This document shows positions 1-15,093 of a stretch of DNA of 15,093 bases, piece after piece. The stretch is from assembly GCA_009602725.1 (NCBI GenBank), contig WELB01000019.1, positions 978,339 through 993,431 of the forward strand, given 5' to 3'. The notes beneath the pieces are model-generated. The model did not search any database, was not told the DNA's origin, and was given only the letters and a program-made list of their open reading frames with translations. The translations under genes and the position numbers were made by a program. The stretch comes from Spirogloea muscicola (Eukaryota > Streptophyta > Zygnematophyceae > Spirogloeales > Spirogloeaceae). Each line of letters opens with the position of its first letter. Positions within the stretch are counted from its first letter, which is position 1.

Positions 1-9441
<9,441 letters not shown>

Positions 9442-10141
9442 GCAGCAGCAGGACGAAGCAAGGGCAGCCCCCTCAGAACACTGCGCTTGCTTATTTTTGT
9501 GGAGTGGGTCACTAACATAGCGGATCATGCGCATTCGGCTGTGGGCCTGAAGCTCTGGCTCTGACTTAAGGCTCACAGCTTAAGTGTGAGTTTCTTTCCA
9601 TTAACATTGGGAGGGCCTGTCCTGAATTGCATCTCCCCACTTGCGGGAGGACAAGGCTGCATACTTTTATTGCTTGCAGGCACACAGCCTAGCACCACAC
9701 AATTACTGCAGACAGCAGTTACAGTACCTGGTAATGGCGCTACAGCAAATGATTGATGCACCATGGCCTGCCCTGTAGCCGCCGCAGTAGATCACGTGTA
9801 CAGAAGTTTTGGGCTTAGTCGCGGAAGCCTTGGCAAGCCTGCGGATACAGACAGAGCTGTGGAGGAGGAAGGCAATGTGTACTGACTCAAAGAATGTTCA
9901 CAACATGAAAGTTCAGCTGGTCAGCTAAGCCAAGCACTACTATACCAACTTAGATTGATTGGGTGCTTAGGACCAGCTTCGCTGCAAAGCATCAGTCGTC
10001 TCACCTACCCCAAGGTGTGGCCTTCTGAGGCTCTCGAGGGCACAAGTGCTTGCAGAGTGCCCAGATAAGACATTTTGCAGCTCAACTTTGTATCTCTTAG
10101 CAGACACGTCTCTAAGCAGACATAAGAGTGTATCCAAATTG

Positions 10142-10161
10142 CCACTGAGCTTCCTCAGTGG
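10142..10161. repeat. Perfect 8-bp hairpin with CTTC loop
   Basis: CCACTGAG and CTCAGTGG flank a 4-base CTTC loop. The stem may extend by one G-U pair. It lies in the shared 3' region, 700 nt after the antiporter stop and 460 nt past the synthase stop. It may be an RNA 3'-end element or chance. Confidence 0.65.
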
Positions 10162-10484
10162 TCAGCTTTTGGGTGTGTCGTTCCAACTGTGCTTCATGGG
10201 CTCAACTGCATGGTTGCCTGCAGCGGCATACACTGAACAGGGTGGGCAAAAGTTGAGTCGGTATAGTCGCCAGACGCTGCAATGGTGTCTGGCAACTCTT
10301 CTTGTGAATAGCTGGCCAGTCAGATATACCTATATCTATGCACATTGGACATGCTCTCTTCAATACAAGTGCTTCAGATACGAAATGGATACAGCTGATG
10401 AGTCAACACATGCCGTACTTTAGTTGACAGGTATGAGGAAGGAAAGCCAATGAGGGAGTCAATGTCATGAACACTGCCGAGAAG

Positions 10485-10506
10485 AAGCTAGCAATTGTGC
10501 TAGCTT
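10485..10506. repeat. Perfect 9-bp hairpin with 4-nt loop near the synthase 3' end
   Basis: AAGCTAGCA and TGCTAGCTT flank the tetranucleotide ATTG. It lies 115-136 nt beyond the stop codon of the - strand synthase, inside its likely 3' UTR. Being palindromic it would form on either transcript. Confidence 0.65.
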
Positions 10507-10620
10507 GCAGTCTGCTGGCAAGGTATACACAAGCTTCACAAATTTAGACAGTATGGCAATAAACGAATGCAGTAAAGGTGTTTTCTCAGTGTCAATGAGC
10601 AACAAAGCGCTCCTCTGATA

Positions 10621-13600
10621 TCATGACGTTGCCCCGGTAAATCCGCTGTGGAGCTGCTTCATGAAGTACTTGGAGCCGCGATTTGGGTTGATTCGCTTGC
10701 ACCGCTCCTCAGGAATGATGCCACAACTATCGCACTGCTCAAAGCCCCGCTGCTTGAACCCGCCCATCAAATTCCCATGATATTGTTACACTCCAATTGT
10801 ACAACAAAGCAGCAGTCGAGTACAAGCTTTCAAGGTCCAAGGTGCGCCAGTCTCTGCATACAGCTTGCTTCATACTTTGACGCAAAGTGTAGATGAAGCC
10901 TAGACTCCTGGGCTCACCAGTCGGCTGTGCGAGTTGTGAGCAGGAAAAGGTGGTCCAACCACAGCGATGGCCTTCTTTTCAAGGTAATCTGTGTAGAAAA
11001 GGGTCCACTACACGATGTGAGAAGCTAGTCAGCTATTTGCTGCATCACAGACTACCTGGCACTAGCAAGAATTGGTGGCATAGATTGCAGGACGCACAGC
11101 AGTATCTACAAAGGCACTTGATTGACAATTTGGTGCTCCGAGGTCAGGGCGCTGACGACAAGTACCAAGAAGGGTGTCGCCGAGGCCCTGGCCGCGGCAC
11201 TCCGGGGAGACGGCAAACGCAGCCACCTCTGCGCACTTGTGGTCTTCATATGGTAGCAGGGCTGCACAGGCAATGATGTGGCCCTCCCTTTCGACGACAG
11301 TGAAGCCGTCGAGCTCCCGCTTGATCTGCTCCCACCAAGACGGGAGTCAGAGGAGCAGTCCAGCAAAAGCAAGCCGACTACAAGCACAGAACTAAGTTGT
11401 AATATTCATGTTGTGTGAGGGGAGTCTGAAGGTGGCATAGGTCCATCTCTTGGTGACTTGTAGGGTGTTTGACGCTGTAGACATCCATCATATGGCAGGG
11501 TTGTGTAGCCCTGATTGAACAAGCATGTGACATGTTCCTGATCAATCATCAGAGCTGCCTGCCAGTGAGCAGGTTTGCCGCCATGGACGGGGGCCTTAAT
11601 TGGTCTTTACGTCAAGATAATGGACAATGTCTACAATTTGCAATCGACTAAAAAGATCTTCTCAGTATCAGTTGGGAGTACTGCATCCATGCACCCCATC
11701 AGGAGGGTGTGATGGAGGATAACAAAAGAGCCCGTGCACAGTGAGGCTGCACAGCAATGTGGGCATGTGTCTAGCTAGCATTTCCAGGGCACTCATGCTA
11801 TGCCTTGTGTTATTTCAGGCACCTGGGCTAAACCTAGGGGTGGACTCAACGTTCCCCTAAGCTGCAGCCAGGATGCGGGCTAAGACCTGTTCCTTGGGCC
11901 GGTGGACAAGGACGCCCTCCTCCTCCAGCGGCTTAAGGAGCGCACTGATCCCAGAGACGTCTCGTGCCCGCGCCGGTCGCACGCCCTCGTATGAGTCACT
12001 GGAGGCCAAAATGTTGAAAGCATGTTATAAGTGTCGAGGTCATGAGATACATTACAGGTTCTAGAGGATACAGCTTTACACATTACAGGTAGGGCGTGCC
12101 CAGAATGCTGATGTTGACTGATGCTACGGTGAAGATTACGGGTATGTGTACTTCACCAAGTGATAATTTTGGCCAATAAGAGCTAGGAAAAGTAGTACCT
12201 TGACACCATGCAGCCAGAACCATCCCGCGTGTAGAGTTCCAGAAGGAGGACACCCTCAACATTGCTGTCTAAAAGGTGCACCCTCCTAACGCCATTCTGG
12301 AGAAGTCGGCCAAAGGAGGACACCGTCAACACGGCAACCCAGTTGTCATCAACACCAAGCTCCATTATGCCACAGCTTCATACCCAGTATCACAGTCAGC
12401 ATGCAGATTCCATAACCTCCTTGTATTGCAAGCTGGTCTTGACTGTCTTGCACAGGAGAGCTATCCCATGACTCTGCTGTAGTCTCAGCAGTGGATTTTG
12501 AAAGTTCTCACTACTTATGAAGTGCTCTGATTGCTCAAGCGTAGCGAATTGCCAGGAGTACCATTTCGGGCAGGGATGCATGTCTTACTCTGCAGGCGAA
12601 GACTGCGGCGGCCATCTCTGACAGGTATCCAAAAGTGCGGTCGTACCGCTCCTCGCCTCCAACTGCAATCCCCCGCCTCGGCAACGGCGTGCAAGGCTTG
12701 CCGTTGCTTTCCTGGTGGTTGTGCTTCTCGTCATCCGAGCGGTTGCCGTTCTCCCCGCCCCAGAAGCTCCGGCCATTGCCGTGGAAGCGAACGTGGTCCA
12801 CGCCGTTGCTGCCGCTGCTCCACTGGGAGGCCGCCGGCTGCTCATGAGGTCCGCTGAGTGCCTTACTGCTGAGCCCAAGGCTCCTCAGGTAGTCCGCTCC
12901 GGCTGCGGCCTTCACGTAATCAGCGGCTGCAAGAGCCGCAAAAGACTGTCACTTCCCACGCTGTTACATACACTTTGAGCATGCACCACTGTTACCACAG
13001 AAGGAGAGGAGGAGAACCAGAGGAAAGCTCACCAACATACGACTGCGAGGCACGGGCCCGGATGAGCTGGTCCGCCTCGTGCAGGGTCATCCAGCGCAGG
13101 AGCCGCTTGCGCTCGTCCAGCATGGGACCATCCAGGAGGCAGATGAGCTTGTCCGCTCCCAGCGCCACAGCGCACGCCGTCGCAACCTCGTACGTGCTGT
13201 TGAGGAGTGGTAGTATTGACCGTCAACAGATTGTACTAAGCCAAACACTCAATTACGGCCTGGCAGAGTGGCCTTCAGAATGAAAAGAGGATGACATTGA
13301 CAATAAGCACAGACGAATTGGTGGTTATGTTGTCAGACTCGCGGCTATTTTCAATAGATTTTGAATCACAAGGCTGTTCTAGAGCTGCCAGAAACTTACT
13401 TGCAGTTGAGCACCTCTCCAGTAGGAGAGTACCCAAGGTTGGACAGCATGACGATGCAATTGTCGTTGAGCCGCTCGCGAATGCGGGCCACATCCACCTT
13501 CTTGACCTCGCCAGTTGCACCGAAGTCGACGCCGTCCACCACACCTTTCCTCTGCACACCAGCCCATATGCTGCTGCCAGCGTCACTGTTGCTCGACAAG

Positions 13601-15093
13601 TGACCAGGAGCTTGGGAATCTATAGGGTAGAAGTCCTGCTGCCATAGGACAAGCTTGTAGGTGTGCATACCTTAGCGCTCATCGTGCTGACATTCATACG
13701 CTTTCTACGATCTGCATGTTGGGACTCCACAAGCCTTTAAGCTTACTGTGCCCACAAAGCATGGAGCTTTAGTCCTCCAAGAGTGCAACGTGCTCAAGCA
13801 GGCACCTTGGCAGCCACGTAATTGCCGCTGGTGATGCTGACGCCGACCTCGTGCCACCGGTCGCTCTCGCCGTGCCTCCGCAGCACCGGGATGGAGGGCC
13901 CGCGCGACAGGCGGGCCTCCATGTCGATGCGAATCCTGCCGGCGCACTCCATGGCCGCCTCCAGGGCCTCGTCGTCCGTTATCCTGTGTGCGCCATGTGA
14001 TCTCGACTCAACTCCCTTTTCCTGAAACAGCACAAGATAGCGACCAACTCATGAGATCCAGCGCGATCTTAAGTCCGAGTCGCAGTGACCTCGTTGCGAT
14101 CGCCCAGCCACTCTCCTTTTTACTGAGGAGGAATACTTACATTGCAGGGATGCTATTCGCGAGCCATACAACGAGCAATGTGGCGGGTATGAATGGCATC
14201 AAAAGCTTGCGTGCATTGGGTCGTCATGAGGATTTATCATCCAGATTGCACTTGATTTTGATTTCACTGTGCAAAGCTTCCTGCTACTGGGTTTCATCCA
14301 TTCCCTTCAATGTACTGCAGTAGCAGGGATAAGCTGCCAAGCCATATCCAGAGGTGCCGACATGAATGGGGTTTAATGCTTGCCTGTAGCAATTCGTCAA
14401 TTTGCAGATGTGTGCCCGGCACGAGGACAATCTTGATGCCGAGGCCGTGCAGGAGCGCAACGTCCTGCAGAGGAGGAGGCACCAAGGCGCCCGGCATAAG
14501 CTTCAAAGCTGCCGCAGTAATAGCTCCTCAATGCGGCTGTCTTGCAGCACTTTCTCCATAACAGAAGCTCACGGCAGCACGATAACATCTGCTGAGGCTT
14601 GCAGAATGCAGTCAAGAATATGTTCAATGTGATAATTGTTGTCTACTTAAGTTATCATTGATACCAGCTTATGGCTTGATTGCTATGTACTTAGCAATAC
14701 AATCACAAAGTCTATGTTCCTGTGTACAGCCAAAGGTAAGCACCATCGGTGAGTGGCGAACCTGAAGTATCCTGTCCCTTAGGTGGCGGTCCGCGGCGAC
14801 CTCGCCGGGAATGACCAGCACGAGCGTGCTGCCGCGGTGGCCCTGGATGTACGGCCACGCCTGCCGGAACCAGAGCACGAAGTCGAACTGGCGGGCGTCC
14901 GCCCCGGCGGCGGTCTCGGCGGACTGCCATGTCCGCGGCTTGATGGACTGCGACGCCACGGCCAGCGGCCGCTGCTGCCGCCGCCGCCCGCCGTTGTTGC
15001 CGAGCTGGCCCAAGGCGGCACCGGCGTGCGAAGCCGGGGCTCGGCCGGACGTCGACGGTGCCGCCGCGGCGCAGTGCTGCCGGAGGCGCTCCG
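10621..15093 (-). CDS. NAGS: Plant-type N-acetylglutamate synthase (AAK + GNAT), 11 exons, 5' partial, local frame anomaly
   Basis: Makes N-acetylglutamate from acetyl-CoA and glutamate, the first step of arginine synthesis; in plants it is plastid-located and sensitive to arginine. Exons in transcript order: 15093-14762, 14464-14384, 14021-13806, 13551-13400, 13196-13033, 12926-12589, 12296-12199, 11998-11887, 11325-11166, 10988-10918, 10749-10621 (stop TGA). This totals 617 codons from the first in-frame codon (15091). The start lies outside the window; the first 68 residues are Ala/Arg/Ser-rich, consistent with a transit peptide. Residues about 69-380 are the kinase-like domain and about 475-616 the acetyltransferase, with the acetyl-CoA motif RGQGLG at 541-546. 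One donor is GC (14383-14382) and one is weak (GTCTTA after 11887). Near the 3' end a conserved block is out of frame (see separate entries), so activity is uncertain. The family call is firm. Confidence 0.93.
10748..10762 (-). other. Last NAGS acceptor site: GG in place of the expected AG
   Basis: For the conserved junction ...W|F the last exon should start at 10759 (G then TTC, giving FKQRGF). The two bases before it, 10761-10760 read on the - strand, are GG rather than AG. The next AGs are 6 and 9 bases further on (TTCAAG and AAGCAG), giving exon starts at 10752 or 10749. Both starts are phase 0, so they fit the shifted frame of exon 10 and keep the reading frame to the stop. Confidence 0.7.
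10918..10968 (-). other. Frame anomaly in the conserved GNAT block of NAGS (exon 10)
   Basis: After codons for DYLEKKAIAV (to 10960) the same frame reads VGPPFPAHNSHSRL, unlike any NAGS. Skipping one base (10959) puts the DNA at 10958-10918 into the frame LDHLFLLTTRTADW, the family consensus. Compared with a plant NAGS, the spacing between KKA and LFLL is 2 nt short (19 instead of 21 nt). I infer a 2-nt deletion, or an assembly error. The donor TG|GTGAGC at 10919-10916 follows the Trp codon in phase 2 in the consensus frame, but falls in phase 0 in the frame continued from upstream. Confidence 0.8.
11326..11886 (-). other. Longest NAGS intron, nothing recognised inside
   Basis: At 561 nt this intron is about twice the next class in the window. 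The protein alignment across it (HRPKEQ joined to IKRELDGF) has no gap, so no exon is missing. Its donor GTCTTA is weak beyond the GT, though the exon end CAG fits. I see no small-RNA gene, repeat array or mobile-element ends. Confidence 0.65.
12243..12331. repeat. 19-bp direct repeat shared by NAGS exon 7 and the intron before it
   Basis: AAGGAGGACACCCTCAACA at 12243-12261 (inside the exon, coding NVEGVLL on the - strand) recurs at 12313-12331 with one mismatch, 17-35 nt beyond the exon edge on the upstream intron side. The copies are 70 nt apart. The intronic copy sits between the likely branch region and the acceptor CTCCAG (12302-12297). Confidence 0.8.
12589..15093 (-). other. Region coding the N-terminal part, kinase-like domain and linker of NAGS (exons 1-6)
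   Basis: Conserved blocks in order are FVLWFRQAWPYIQGHRGSTL, LHGLGIKIVLVPGTHLQIDE, HRITDDEALEAAM, GPSIPVLRRHGES, RKGVVDGVDFGATGEVKKVD, RIRERLNDNCIVMLSNLGYS, PTGEVLNC|NTYEVATACA, GADKLICLLDGPMLDE and SYVAADYVKAAAG. These match plant NAGS almost block for block. Exon 6 carries a variable Asn/Gly/Ser/His-rich linker, then GGEERYDRTFGYLSEMAAAVFACR, the conserved bridge to the GNAT half. In this family the kinase fold does not phosphorylate; it binds arginine for feedback control. Confidence 0.92.
14382..14383 (-). other. GC-type 5' splice site after NAGS exon 2
   Basis: The - strand reads CTACAG|GCAAGC. No GT is available at the junction demanded by homology (IDELLQ joined to EKGVESRSHGAHRITDD, parallel to plant LLAERG...YRVTD). 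The acceptor at 14024-14022 is a normal TTTCAG. CAG|GCAAG fits the known GC-AG intron consensus, so this is probably a genuine GC-AG intron. Confidence 0.85.

Larger units (their letters stand above)
9442..10620. other. Convergent intergenic region / 3' UTRs, no supported gene
   Basis: This 1179-nt stretch separates the stop codons of the two converging genes, so it should hold both 3' UTRs. I see no TGTAA poly(A) signal, the usual green-algal form, on the + strand; an AATAAA occurs at 10558-10563. On the - strand a TGTAA (plus-strand TTACA at 9719-9723) lies about 900 nt past the synthase stop. The 126-codon open frame at 10046-10423 (+) shows no recognisable motif and no coding-like third-base bias. 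Two perfect hairpins are listed separately. Confidence 0.7.
10621..12296 (-). other. Region coding the bridge and GNAT acetyltransferase domain of NAGS (exons 7-11)
   Basis: Exon 7 codes NGVRRVHLLDSNVEGVLLLE. Exon 8 codes the region up to LLKPLEEEGVLVHRPKEQ. Exon 9 codes GFTVVEREGHIIACAALLPY and CAEVAAFAVSPECRGQGLGD. Exon 10 begins DYLEKKA. The last exon codes RGFEQCDSCGIIPEERCKRI and SKYFMKQL, then a short tail. Between DYLEKKA and RGF the expected LFLLTTRTADWF block is present in the DNA but not in the continuing frame. Confidence 0.88.

Noticed and set aside
9793-9798. CACGTG G-box-like hexamer in the intergenic region
   Set aside because: It is a single 6-mer, far from any transcription start, between two converging genes; no promoter is expected there.
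10046-10423. Open frame of 125 codons on the + strand between the two genes
   Set aside because: It has no recognisable motif, its third positions are not GC-biased like the real exons, and it lies in the expected 3' UTR space. Chance openness is more likely.
10790-10860. Stretch in the last NAGS intron whose - strand reading (LDLESLY...NW) loosely resembles the missing GNAT block
   Set aside because: Similarity is weak, and the true LFLLTTRTADW block is found, shifted in frame, in exon 10. The resemblance is chance.
12535-12857. Several long open frames on the + strand opposite the NAGS linker exon
   Set aside because: They are shadows of the - strand exon 12589-12926, whose frame matches plant NAGS. 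The + products are Arg/Pro/Ser-rich nonsense.
10621-15093. Idea that the antiporter and NAGS form a functional pair or new system
   Set aside because: They are convergent, have separate known plastid roles, and share no motif or domain. Adjacency in an algal nuclear genome is not evidence of linkage.

Overview
The window looks like nuclear DNA of a green alga, probably Chlorophyta and possibly Trebouxiophyceae. Two multi-exon genes for chloroplast-type proteins are cut by many short introns (106-561 nt), nearly all GT...(T)GCAG. The exon products align closely with land-plant homologues. No bacterial-style operon, mobile element, CRISPR array or rRNA/tRNA gene is supported. The lineage call rests on gene structure and protein similarity read by eye, not on a search.

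Layout. Bases 1-123 are a pure A run, most likely a contig-end or assembly artefact, and it abuts coding-looking sequence directly. From about 124 to 9441 on the + strand lies a long gene for a KEA1/KEA2-type chloroplast K+/H+ antiporter. I resolve 29 exons and 28 introns, giving 1199 residues without an indel. The N-terminus is cut off by the window or the A run. The protein reads as a transit-peptide remnant, a long Ala/Glu/Lys coiled coil, an acidic/basic linker, a CPA2 antiporter domain, a KTN (RCK) nucleotide-binding domain and a short conserved tail.

Bases 9442-10620 lie between two converging genes. They hold no convincing gene, but two perfect short hairpins. From 10621 to the window end on the - strand is a plant-type N-acetylglutamate synthase (amino-acid kinase-like domain plus GNAT domain), in 11 exons. 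Its start lies beyond base 15093.

The two genes show no direct functional link. One sets stromal K+ and pH at the plastid envelope, and the other starts plastid arginine synthesis. They are convergent neighbours, not a system.

The most notable signal is in the synthase. The highly conserved GNAT segment (LFLLTTRTADW) is present in the DNA but out of frame by a net 2-nt loss. The next intron lacks the AG expected at the conserved junction and has GG there. Using the next AG downstream restores the overall frame, so a gene predictor would report an intact but locally scrambled protein. I see no previously undescribed system here. The window is largely ordinary, with a few splice-level oddities.
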